Assembly: GCA_964647485.1 (NCBI GenBank)
Contig: CAZYHV010000014.1
Coordinates: 1-64,000, forward strand
Source: FW021-bin31 sp964647485
GTDB taxonomy: Bacteria > Bacteroidota > Bacteroidia > Chitinophagales > Chitinophagaceae
Direction: 5' to 3'
DNA: 64,000 nt
Shown here: in pieces, positions 45,177 to 53,489 of the stretch
Numbering within the stretch: the first letter of the stretch is position 1
Layout: each line of letters begins with the position of its first letter
Program-made: the position numbers and the translations under genes
Notes under the pieces: model-generated
The model's input: the letters and a program-made list of their open reading frames with translations, nothing else
The model's database searches: none
Told to the model about the DNA's origin: nothing

Positions 45177-46373
45177 ATGTTTTTTATGAAAAAAATCACC
45201 TTCTTATTATCGGCTTTTGTTTTCTTGCTGTTGAGCTTTTCTTATCAACAAACAGCCGGTCAATCCAAGAAATTTAATGGATTAAATGTGAATATGGGGA
45301 ATCTGTATAGGACGTCTGATGCAAAGACCCGTTCTATTAGCCCCGAAAATCCTACCGGTGAGCCGGGAAAGGGAGGAAGGGCTACGTTAGAAAATGGGAA
45401 TGCAAAGGAAGCCGCCCGGGATCTTGGTCAGGGCTGGAAAGTGAATCCTTATGTCATCATTCAACCCGGCGAGACTTTTACGATGGCAGATATCGATGGC
45501 TCCGGAGCCATTCAGCATATTTGGATGACCCCGACGGGAAACTGGCGGAATTCAATATTGAAAATGTATTGGGATGGGGAAGAAAGTCCCAGTGTAGAAG
45601 CTCCGGTAGGAGATTTCTTTTGTATGGGATGGGGGAAATATGCTCATGTCAATTCTTTAGCCGTAACAGTTAACCCCGGGAGTGCATTTAATTGTTATTG
45701 GGTCATGCCTTTTCGAAAAAGTGCGAAAATTACCATGACCAATACAGATTCAAAACCGATGACCCTCTATTTTCAAATAGACTATACCTTAACAGATGTG
45801 CCTAAAGATGCCGGATATTTTCATGCCCAGTTTCATCGGGCGAATCCGGTACGAGGAGGAATTGATACCCTTGTGAGCGGCATAAAAGGAAAGGGACAAT
45901 ATGTAGGAACCTATCTCGCCTGGGAGGTGCATAACAATGGCTGGTGGGGCGAAGGCGAAATTAAATTCTATATGGATGGAGATTCTGAATTTCCTACCAT
46001 TAATGGAACCGGTACGGAGGATTACTTTTGTGGATCTTACAATTTTGATTCACAATATAGAACGTCTGATGGTTCTCTTTCTAAAGGTTATACAGAATTT
46101 AGTACTGCTTATGCTGGTTTGCCTCAAGTCATCCGAGGGGATGGGAATTATAATGTAATGCAACGTTTTGGCATGTATCGCTGGCATATTCGGGATCCTA
46201 TCCGATTTGATAAAAGCCTTACTGTAACTATTCAAGATTTAGGATGGGGGACAGAAGGGAGGTATATGATTCAACATTCTGATATTAGTAGTGTTGTATA
46301 TTGGTATCAACAAGAACCCCATGCCTCTTTCCCGGAGCTTCCTTCAAAATTGGAATTGGAATATAACAGATAA
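45177..46373 (+). CDS. GH172 (DUF2961) family glycoside hydrolase, copy 2
   Basis: A 398-residue secreted enzyme; signal peptide to about residue 28 (an ATG at 45186 is an equally good start). The DUF2961 core is clear: GAIQHIWMTPTGNW, KMYWDGEESPSVEAPVGDFF, MPFRKSAKITMTNTDSKP, GWWGEGEIKFYMDGDSEFP, GTGTEDYFCGSYNF. It shares these blocks with copy 1 but lacks the roughly 20-residue Lys/Asn insert that copy 1 has before its GRGQFVGVTHS. Two GH172 members in one locus usually mean different linkage or position preferences. Confidence 0.9.
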   Translation: MFFMKKITFLLSAFVFLLLSFSYQQTAGQSKKFNGLNVNMGNLYRTSDAKTRSISPENPTGEPGKGGRATLENGNAKEAARDLGQGWKVNPYVIIQPGETFTMADIDGSGAIQHIWMTPTGNWRNSILKMYWDGEESPSVEAPVGDFFCMGWGKYAHVNSLAVTVNPGSAFNCYWVMPFRKSAKITMTNTDSKPMTLYFQIDYTLTDVPKDAGYFHAQFHRANPVRGGIDTLVSGIKGKGQYVGTYLAWEVHNNGWWGEGEIKFYMDGDSEFPTINGTGTEDYFCGSYNFDSQYRTSDGSLSKGYTEFSTAYAGLPQVIRGDGNYNVMQRFGMYRWHIRDPIRFDKSLTVTIQDLGWGTEGRYMIQHSDISSVVYWYQQEPHASFPELPSKLELEYNR

Positions 46374-46422
46374 GCAAAGAGAAAGGATCTCTCTATATTT
46401 AAAATGACGTAAAGATAAAACC

Positions 46423-47658
46423 ATGAAAAGTTTAAGCACGCTTTTATTAATAGCCTTAGCCATGACCATTTTCTCATGTAATCAATCAGGAAAAAAAGAC
46501 AAGAACAATCATTTCGAGAAAGGATCTTTTGGATACGATTTAAAGTTCTTAAAGAAACAAGATAGTAATTTAGTTCTTCTGAAAAATGAAGCAGGGAATG
46601 CGCAGGTTATTGTTTCCCCAAAGTATCAGGCAAAAGTATTTACCTCTACTGCTGAAGGCCTTGATGGTCATAGCTTTGGGTGGGTACATTATCCGGCTTT
46701 CTCTGGTCCGGTTGATGAACACATGAATGCCTACGGAGGAGAAAACAGATTTTGGCTGGGACCCGAAGGCGGGATTTATTCTTTGTTTTTTAAGCCCGGA
46801 AAGGAGATGGTATTTAAAAATTGGCATACCCCACCGGCTTATGATTCAGAATCCTGGAGTTTGTCTTCTCAGAAAAAAGGAACATCGGTAACCATGCATA
46901 AAGATATGAGTCTTCTCAATTATAGAGGCTCGAATCTTTCTATAGGAGTGGACAGGAAAATTGCTTTGTTGAATAAAAATGAAATTGAGCAGCAGTTGGG
47001 AATTACCACAAATGATTCGGTGTCTATGGTTGGTTATGAAACGGATCAATCAATAACTAATACGGGAGATTTTGCCTGGACAGAAAAGACAGGAATGCCC
47101 TGTATCTGGATTCTGGATATGTTTACTCCCTCTCCGAGTGTGGTTATTGCGATTCCTTTTCATCCGTTGAAAGATACGAGCAAAAGGATTGCTACCACAG
47201 ATTATTTTGGAGAGATTCCTTCTGATCGGCTGATTTTTAAAGATAGTATTTTATATTTTAAGGCAGATGGGAAATCCAGAGGAAAACTGGGATTGCCTCC
47301 TTATCGTTCCAAAGGAATAGAAGGAAGTTATGATGCGGCCAATCATGCTTTGACTATTTTGACCACTGCAGTGGATGCTGATGCGCGTTATCTGTATCAG
47401 AAATGGGATACTACCGGTGCACCATTTGATGGAGATGCTTTGAATGCTTATAATGATGGGCCTTTAGAAGATGGCTCCCAGATGGGGCCTTTTTATGAAA
47501 TGGAAAGTGTATCTCCGGCGGCTTTTCTTGATCCCGGAGCCTCGTTATCTCACAAACAGGGCGTTTTTCATTTTACGGGAAATGAAAAAGATTTGAATAA
47601 TATTTCAGAACAGTTGTTAGGCGTTTCTATCGAAAGCATTAAAAATGCATTTAAGTAG
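46423..47658 (+). CDS. DUF6786-like lipoprotein
   Basis: A 411-residue lipoprotein with lipobox IFSC (Cys19). The mature protein (YDLKFLKKQDSNLVLLKNEAGNAQVIVSPKY, shown in part; GGENRFWLGPEGGIYSLFF; FLDPGASLSHKQGVFHFTG) matches my memory of the DUF6786 family, which has a galactose-mutarotase-like beta-sandwich feel: a central acidic GGENRFWLGPEGG and several His/Glu. The function is unestablished. It lies between GH172 copy 2 (49 bases) and GH116 (25 bases), consistent with an accessory glycan enzyme or mutarotase-like protein. Confidence 0.65.
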   Translation: MKSLSTLLLIALAMTIFSCNQSGKKDKNNHFEKGSFGYDLKFLKKQDSNLVLLKNEAGNAQVIVSPKYQAKVFTSTAEGLDGHSFGWVHYPAFSGPVDEHMNAYGGENRFWLGPEGGIYSLFFKPGKEMVFKNWHTPPAYDSESWSLSSQKKGTSVTMHKDMSLLNYRGSNLSIGVDRKIALLNKNEIEQQLGITTNDSVSMVGYETDQSITNTGDFAWTEKTGMPCIWILDMFTPSPSVVIAIPFHPLKDTSKRIATTDYFGEIPSDRLIFKDSILYFKADGKSRGKLGLPPYRSKGIEGSYDAANHALTILTTAVDADARYLYQKWDTTGAPFDGDALNAYNDGPLEDGSQMGPFYEMESVSPAAFLDPGASLSHKQGVFHFTGNEKDLNNISEQLLGVSIESIKNAFK

Positions 47659-47683
47659 CATGGTAGATAAATAACCATCAATT

Positions 47684-50332
47684 ATGAATAATGATAATCG
47701 CCGTTCGTTTTTAAAAAAGATAACTCTTGGGGGACTGAGTATCTCAGCAGCTCCGGGAGCAATCTTGAAGCCGGTATCCAAGACAGTTCCTGTATTAAAA
47801 CCCGAAACAGCAAAGCCCATTGATGGAACCCATGTTTTTAATGGTAATTATTCCGGAAAATATCTCGACCGGATTGCCTTTCCCATTGGAGGCATCGGTG
47901 CAGGAATGTTTTGTATGGAAGGGAGAGGAGCTCTTTCTCATCTGTCGGTAAACCATCATCCTGAAATGTTTAACGAGCCCAACACCTTTGCCGCCCTTTA
48001 TATAGAAGGTTTGGAAAAAGGAGCTAAGGTTTTGGAGGGACCGGTTCCTGATTGGAAAAAATTTGGAATGCCGGGCTCGGGAAATGGGGATGTAGGAACG
48101 AATTACGGATTACCGCGTTTTGAGGAGGCTCACTTTAAAGCACGCTTCCCTTTTTGTGATCTGGAATTGAAGGATAAGGAAATTCCTTTTCGGGTAAAAA
48201 TAGAGGGATGGAGTCCGTTTATTCCTACAGATGAAGATAATTCCAGCCTGCCGGTAGGGGCAATAACTTATTCCTTTGAAAATAAAGGAAAGAAGGAAGA
48301 AAAAGCAGTTTTTTCTTTTAATACACAGAATTTTATGAACCCTAAAGGGTTCATGCAGCCTCCCAATCATCAGGGGGGAATTAAAGAAATGAAGAAAGGG
48401 CTTATTTTGTTTCGGGAAGGAACAGAAAATGAACCCTGGCGTGAGGGAGAATTTGCGATTTTTACGGATGATGATCAAACGGTGGCGGATTATTGTTGGT
48501 TTCGGGGAAGTTGGTGGGATCCCTTGACTATGGCTTGGGAGACTATTAAAAAAGGGGAATTAAAACAAAGGGATGCTGTGCCAAAAGACGCACCGGGAGG
48601 ATCATTATTTGTTCCTTTTAGTCTAAAGCCGGGAGAGAAAAAAACAATTCGGGTGAAGATGACATGGTATGTCCCAAAATCCAATCTTCGATTGGGAAAA
48701 GATGCAACACCGGAAGAACGAAAGGCAAAAGCCGGATGTAATCCGGATTCAGGATGTTGTACTTCTCCGACAGTGCTGGGTATCCCTGTCGATGATCAGT
48801 ATGAAGGCTCGACCTATCAGCCCTGGTATGTCAGTAAATTTAAAAATGTAAAAGAAGTTTGCGATTATTGGGAAACTCATTATGATTCCCTATATCATGA
48901 TTCTGATCTTTTTAGAAAAGCTTTTTATGCCAGTTCGCTCCCCGATGAAGTCATGGAAGCTATTGCGGCTAATCTTACCATTCTGAAATCCCCTACGGTA
49001 CTTCGACAGGCCGATGGACGGCTGTGGGCATTTGAAGGATGTAGTGATAGTAATGGCTGTTGTCATGGCTCCTGTACCCATGTGTGGAATTATGCTCAGG
49101 CTATTCCACATCTTTTCCCCTCCTTGGAACGCAGTCTTAGGGAAACGGAATTTTGTGAAGATCAAAGTGCAAATGGACATCAGATGTTCAGGTCAGATTT
49201 ACCTATTCGACCGGTGCATAATGATTTTGAAGCGGCAGCTGATGGACAATTGGGTGGCATTATGAAAATATATAGAGAATGGCGAATTTCCGGGAATACT
49301 TCCTGGATGAGTAAGCTGTTTCCCATGGTCAAAAAGAGTTTGGATTATTGCATAGATACTTGGGATCCAAGGCAGTTGGGAATTCTACAAGAACCGCATC
49401 AGAATACCTATGATATCGACTTTTGGGGACCGGACGGCATGTGTACCAGCTTTTATTTGGGCGCTTTGAAAGCTTTTATCAAGATGGGGAAATATCTGAA
49501 TAAAGATATTGGTAAGTACAAAAAGTTATATAAAAAAGGGAAAAAATATCTTGAAAATGAGCTTTTTAATGGGGAGTATTTTTTTCAAAAGATAGAGTAT
49601 AAACATCTGAATGCTGCTAATCCTGCAAAAGAAGCCGAAGATAAACATTATGTAGGAAAATATTCACCGGAAGCCTTGGCATTGCTAGAGAAAGAAGGTC
49701 CAAAATATCAATATGGAACCGGATGTTTATCGGATGGTATATTGGGGGCGTGGATGACGGCTATGTGTGCTTTAGAAGATCCGGTATCTACCGACAAAAT
49801 TGTCAGCCATCTATTGTCTGTTCATAAGTATAATTTAAAGCATACATTGGAAGATCATGCCAATCCGCAGAGACCGGCTTATGCTTTGGGACAGGAGGGT
49901 GGATTGCTCTTGTGTACCTGGCCGCAAGGAGGGAAGCTGGATCTGCCATTTGTGTATAGTGATGAGGTTTGGACCGGTATTGAATATCAGGTAGCAAGTC
50001 ATCTGATGCTAAAAGGGAAAGTGAAAGAAGGGTTGGATATTGTGAAAACTTGTAGAAATCGTTATAAAGGAGATATCAGAAACCCTTTTAATGAATATGA
50101 ATGTGGAAATTGGTATGCCAGAGCCATGTCTTCTTATGGGATGATTCAGGGATTGACAGGTCTTCGTTATGATGCGGTAGAGGAAATTTTATTCATTGAT
50201 TCTCAAATAGGTGACTTTACAGCTTTTCTTTCTACAAATACCGGATTTGGTACGGTGCAATTCAAAAACGGGGAAGCTTCATTGGATGTGGCTTATGGGG
50301 AAATTAAGCCCCAAAAAATAACAATTGTATAA
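47684..50332 (+). CDS. GH116-family glycoside hydrolase, Tat-exported
   Basis: An 882-residue enzyme with a twin-arginine signal (NRRSFLKK at residues 5-12). The N-terminal beta-sandwich (about 45-350) opens LDRIAFPIGGIGAGMFCMEGRGALSHLSV (in part), as in GBA2-type proteins. The C-terminal alpha/alpha barrel carries DGRLWAFEGC, the Cys-rich GCCHGSCTHVWNYAQ and QNTYDIDFWGPDGMC, whose TYD Asp likely matches the acid/base of characterised members. GH116 includes beta-glucosidases, beta-xylosidases and glucosylceramidases, so substrate is uncertain. It ends the SusC 4 operon and is followed by the next AGCAGA/ACGTAT element. Confidence 0.88.
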   Translation: MNNDNRRSFLKKITLGGLSISAAPGAILKPVSKTVPVLKPETAKPIDGTHVFNGNYSGKYLDRIAFPIGGIGAGMFCMEGRGALSHLSVNHHPEMFNEPNTFAALYIEGLEKGAKVLEGPVPDWKKFGMPGSGNGDVGTNYGLPRFEEAHFKARFPFCDLELKDKEIPFRVKIEGWSPFIPTDEDNSSLPVGAITYSFENKGKKEEKAVFSFNTQNFMNPKGFMQPPNHQGGIKEMKKGLILFREGTENEPWREGEFAIFTDDDQTVADYCWFRGSWWDPLTMAWETIKKGELKQRDAVPKDAPGGSLFVPFSLKPGEKKTIRVKMTWYVPKSNLRLGKDATPEERKAKAGCNPDSGCCTSPTVLGIPVDDQYEGSTYQPWYVSKFKNVKEVCDYWETHYDSLYHDSDLFRKAFYASSLPDEVMEAIAANLTILKSPTVLRQADGRLWAFEGCSDSNGCCHGSCTHVWNYAQAIPHLFPSLERSLRETEFCEDQSANGHQMFRSDLPIRPVHNDFEAAADGQLGGIMKIYREWRISGNTSWMSKLFPMVKKSLDYCIDTWDPRQLGILQEPHQNTYDIDFWGPDGMCTSFYLGALKAFIKMGKYLNKDIGKYKKLYKKGKKYLENELFNGEYFFQKIEYKHLNAANPAKEAEDKHYVGKYSPEALALLEKEGPKYQYGTGCLSDGILGAWMTAMCALEDPVSTDKIVSHLLSVHKYNLKHTLEDHANPQRPAYALGQEGGLLLCTWPQGGKLDLPFVYSDEVWTGIEYQVASHLMLKGKVKEGLDIVKTCRNRYKGDIRNPFNEYECGNWYARAMSSYGMIQGLTGLRYDAVEEILFIDSQIGDFTAFLSTNTGFGTVQFKNGEASLDVAYGEIKPQKITIV

Positions 50333-50347
50333 AAAAAATAAATTTCA

Positions 50348-50376
50348 AGCAGAGGATTCTCTTTTTCTAAACGTAT
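50348..50376 (+). promoter_or_regulatory. AGCAGA-N17-ACGTAT element before SusC 5
   Basis: AGCAGA at 50348-50353 and ACGTAT at 50371-50376, with a T tract in the spacer as in the other copies. The operator begins 37 bases after ACGTAT. Confidence 0.6.
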
Positions 50377-50412
50377 TATGAATATAAGATATTAAAAAAA
50401 TACGGAAAATGC

Positions 50413-50424
50413 TTAAACGTTTAA
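50413..50424. promoter_or_regulatory. LacI-family operator, SusC 5
   Basis: TTAAACGTTTAA within the longer near-palindrome GCTTAAACGTTTAAAGC, 49 bases before the SusC 5 start. This is the most symmetric of the six sites. Confidence 0.85.
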
Positions 50425-50473
50425 AGCTTGCTTGAATTTCTAGGGTAGTTGAGTGTTTTATAAAAGATTTTAT

Positions 50474-53473
50474 ATGAAGAATGACATGTTACTCCATTTC
50501 TTATTTAAGGGTTTCTTGGTTTTTTTGTTAGGTACAGTTACTGTATTTATAAATGAAGTAAATGCACAACAGGTTTTGTATAAATCCCATCAGGATTCAA
50601 CCAATATTGATAGTAGTGGGCAATTGCAACCTAAAGGAGTTGTATTGAAAGCTCAGACTGGTTATCCGAATAGTGCACTTTTTAAAAAGGAGAAAGGAGC
50701 GATATCCAAAGTGAATATGGATATCGTTCAGAATTTGCCTTATTTGGATATTAATCAAATGTTGGTTGGGCGTGTTACGGGTACAGATGTGAGGACGCCA
50801 ACTGCTGAACCTGCCAAAAGAAATAGTTTGTTTATCCGCGGTACCTCTTCTTTTTTATTGGATGAGAAAGATGTCATGAATGCCCAACCCTTATATGTGG
50901 TAGATGGGGTTCCTCTTATTTTGGATCATCCTTTTGCTTATGATATTCAGCGTTTTAAGTTTAATCGTTTAGGTACAGAATCTAATTTACTTTCTTTTAT
51001 CAATGTCAATGACATTGCCAGTATTAAAGTATTGAAAGATTTTGCTGCCATCGCCAAATACGGTCCTTCGGCTGCAAATGGAGTAGTAAGTATTACGACA
51101 AAGAGTCCGGTGGTAGGGAAAATGAAGGTGTCAGTTAATTCTTATTTGGAAACATTAATACATCCGGAGATAAAACCTGTGAATGCACGTTGGGAGCGGA
51201 GTTTTAGAATGCCTTTCTATGATAAATATGCCGGAACAGAGCAGTACGGAAATTTTCCGGTTTATCTAAGTGATTCCGCTTCTATGAATTATTTTGGTCC
51301 TGCCAATTGGGATAGGTTGTATTATAAAAATGGATTTGGCGATGGCATTCAAGCTTCGGCAAGCGGAGGAAATAAACTGGCTGCTTTTCGCTTTAGTATA
51401 GGGCAGTTGTCGCAAGACGGAGTAGCAGATAAAACAGGAATGAATCGGTATAATGTGTCTTTTGGTATTAATATTATTCCTTTTCATAATTTTAAAGCGA
51501 CTACTTATGTTGAGGCGGCTACAATGAAAAGGGAGCGGAATCACTCTTTGCAGAGCAGGATTGGAGATGAAGACTATATCTTTAATTTAACAAATCCACC
51601 GGCTCCGAATAAGTTGTCCTTGAAAAAGTATTATCATGATTTAAAGGATGGGATTGATAAAAATAAAAATAACTCTATACGGGTATTAGCTAATTTACAA
51701 TATGATTTTTTTGATCATTTCACCATTAATTCCCGCTTTGGTATTGATTATAAGCAAAATTTTCGACAGCTATTTATTCCTTCTGATCTAAGTGAAGGGA
51801 ATAATTTCGTTTCTGATTTTGATGGGTTAAATCGCCTATTGGTATTGGATAATTCGATGAACTATGAAAACCTGATCAATAATAAGCATCATTTGAGTGT
51901 GGCCGTTGGGGAGTATCAACAGTGGATGAAATGGAGATATGGTTTTAGTAAAGCTTATAAAGGGTATAATGATTATATTAAAATTTATGCTCCTGCCACC
52001 GGAGGTAGTAATGCCGGTGCCTCAAATGATTTCCGACTGACTTTCAATTATAAAGATTATACGCATGCCAATTTGGCTTCTTTCTATGCCCATGTAGATT
52101 ATGATTTTGTGGGGAAATATTTTCTGTCTCTTTATTTGAGAGAAGATGGTAGTTCCAATGTTTCTGCTGAAAACCGCTGGTTGTTTTCTCCGACCGTATC
52201 GGCAAAGTGGAAACTCTCAAAGGAAGATTTTATGAAAGAATCTTCGGTGATTGACGATTGGGATCTTCGTGCAAGCTGGGGAAGAATCGGAAGAATGGTA
52301 ATGAATGAGTTTTATAAGGGCGGTCCTTTATATAATGTAGATGCCGGATGGAATGGAAATCCTAATATCTCTACCTATAATTCTTATCCTGTGTTAAATG
52401 GTTCGTTTGGAACAGGTTTTATCGTTTCAGGAACAGAATGGCCTTTTGTTACACAAACAGATGTGGGAACAGATATTAGTTTGTTTAAACAAAGGCTTCA
52501 TATGAAGTTGGATGTTTATTCAAAAGTGGATCATAACCGGATGTTGTCTATTCCTGTGTCAGAAGAATATGGATATACCGGAGTAATCAAAAATGGGGTT
52601 GATGTAAAAAATGAAGGCTATGAAGTAGAGTTAAGTGGATCTATTGTCGATAAAAATAATTTTAACTGGACTTCAGGATTGAGAATATATGGCAACCAGA
52701 ATAAATTGTTGGCTTTACCGAATGGTCTAGACCAAATCATAATCAATAACCGGTTATTTAAAGTGGGTCAACCTATTGATAAATATTGGGTTTATATCAA
52801 TGATGGGATTTATGATTCAGAGGCAGACATTCCTACGAATCCATCCACAAATGCACCGATGGATTATCATGGTTTTCCCATGCATGCCGGTGATCCAAAA
52901 TGGGAGGATGTCAATGGGGATCATTCTATTGATAATAATGACAAAGTATTGGAAGGGAGTCCTAATCCTAAGGTAAGAGGTGGTTTTTTTAATGCATTTC
53001 ATTATAGAGGCTTTTCTCTAAGTGCTCTATTTTCTTATGCTTTTGGTCGGAAAATAATTAATCAAGCATTAGCAAATCGGTTTGATTTTGCGAATCGTGA
53101 AGGGAAACGTTCTGCTGAATCCATCAAGGATGTAACTTTTTGGCAAATAGTTCCGGGAGATTATTCCAATATTCCACGTTATAATCCCTGGAGTATTGTA
53201 AATCCATATCAGCCAAATCAAACCTTATTCCTTGAGAAAGCCGATTATATAAAATTGCGTTCTGTTACTCTCTCTTATGATTTCCATGGGAAGTGGATGC
53301 AGAAAGCCAATATCGACTTGTTAAGAGTATATGTGACGGGCAATCATTTGTGGACCTGGACCAATTATCAGGGAGGAGATCCGAGAGCCATAGATTACTT
53401 TGGATACGATCAAGGAGCTTATAATTGGAGCTTCCCGACCAGCTTTACTTTAGGTCTCAATTTCCAGTTCTAA
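50474..53473 (+). CDS. SusC-like TonB-dependent transporter lacking the N-terminal domain (pair 5)
   Basis: A 999-residue importer. After a signal peptide ending near VNAQQ (about residue 27) there is only a short linker of some 45 residues (SHQDSTNIDSSGQLQPKG) and then the plug (VQNLPYLDINQMLVGRVTGTDV, PLYVVDGVPLI, KYGPSAANGVVSITT); the carboxypeptidase-D-like domain seen in the other five SusC proteins is missing, as is the VVVGYG hinge. The barrel ends LNFQF. ATG 50474 is preferred over a GTG at 50453. It heads the last operon of the window. Confidence 0.93.
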   Translation: MKNDMLLHFLFKGFLVFLLGTVTVFINEVNAQQVLYKSHQDSTNIDSSGQLQPKGVVLKAQTGYPNSALFKKEKGAISKVNMDIVQNLPYLDINQMLVGRVTGTDVRTPTAEPAKRNSLFIRGTSSFLLDEKDVMNAQPLYVVDGVPLILDHPFAYDIQRFKFNRLGTESNLLSFINVNDIASIKVLKDFAAIAKYGPSAANGVVSITTKSPVVGKMKVSVNSYLETLIHPEIKPVNARWERSFRMPFYDKYAGTEQYGNFPVYLSDSASMNYFGPANWDRLYYKNGFGDGIQASASGGNKLAAFRFSIGQLSQDGVADKTGMNRYNVSFGINIIPFHNFKATTYVEAATMKRERNHSLQSRIGDEDYIFNLTNPPAPNKLSLKKYYHDLKDGIDKNKNNSIRVLANLQYDFFDHFTINSRFGIDYKQNFRQLFIPSDLSEGNNFVSDFDGLNRLLVLDNSMNYENLINNKHHLSVAVGEYQQWMKWRYGFSKAYKGYNDYIKIYAPATGGSNAGASNDFRLTFNYKDYTHANLASFYAHVDYDFVGKYFLSLYLREDGSSNVSAENRWLFSPTVSAKWKLSKEDFMKESSVIDDWDLRASWGRIGRMVMNEFYKGGPLYNVDAGWNGNPNISTYNSYPVLNGSFGTGFIVSGTEWPFVTQTDVGTDISLFKQRLHMKLDVYSKVDHNRMLSIPVSEEYGYTGVIKNGVDVKNEGYEVELSGSIVDKNNFNWTSGLRIYGNQNKLLALPNGLDQIIINNRLFKVGQPIDKYWVYINDGIYDSEADIPTNPSTNAPMDYHGFPMHAGDPKWEDVNGDHSIDNNDKVLEGSPNPKVRGGFFNAFHYRGFSLSALFSYAFGRKIINQALANRFDFANREGKRSAESIKDVTFWQIVPGDYSNIPRYNPWSIVNPYQPNQTLFLEKADYIKLRSVTLSYDFHGKWMQKANIDLLRVYVTGNHLWTWTNYQGGDPRAIDYFGYDQGAYNWSFPTSFTLGLNFQF

Positions 53474-53489
53474 ATAAAAGAAGAAGATT

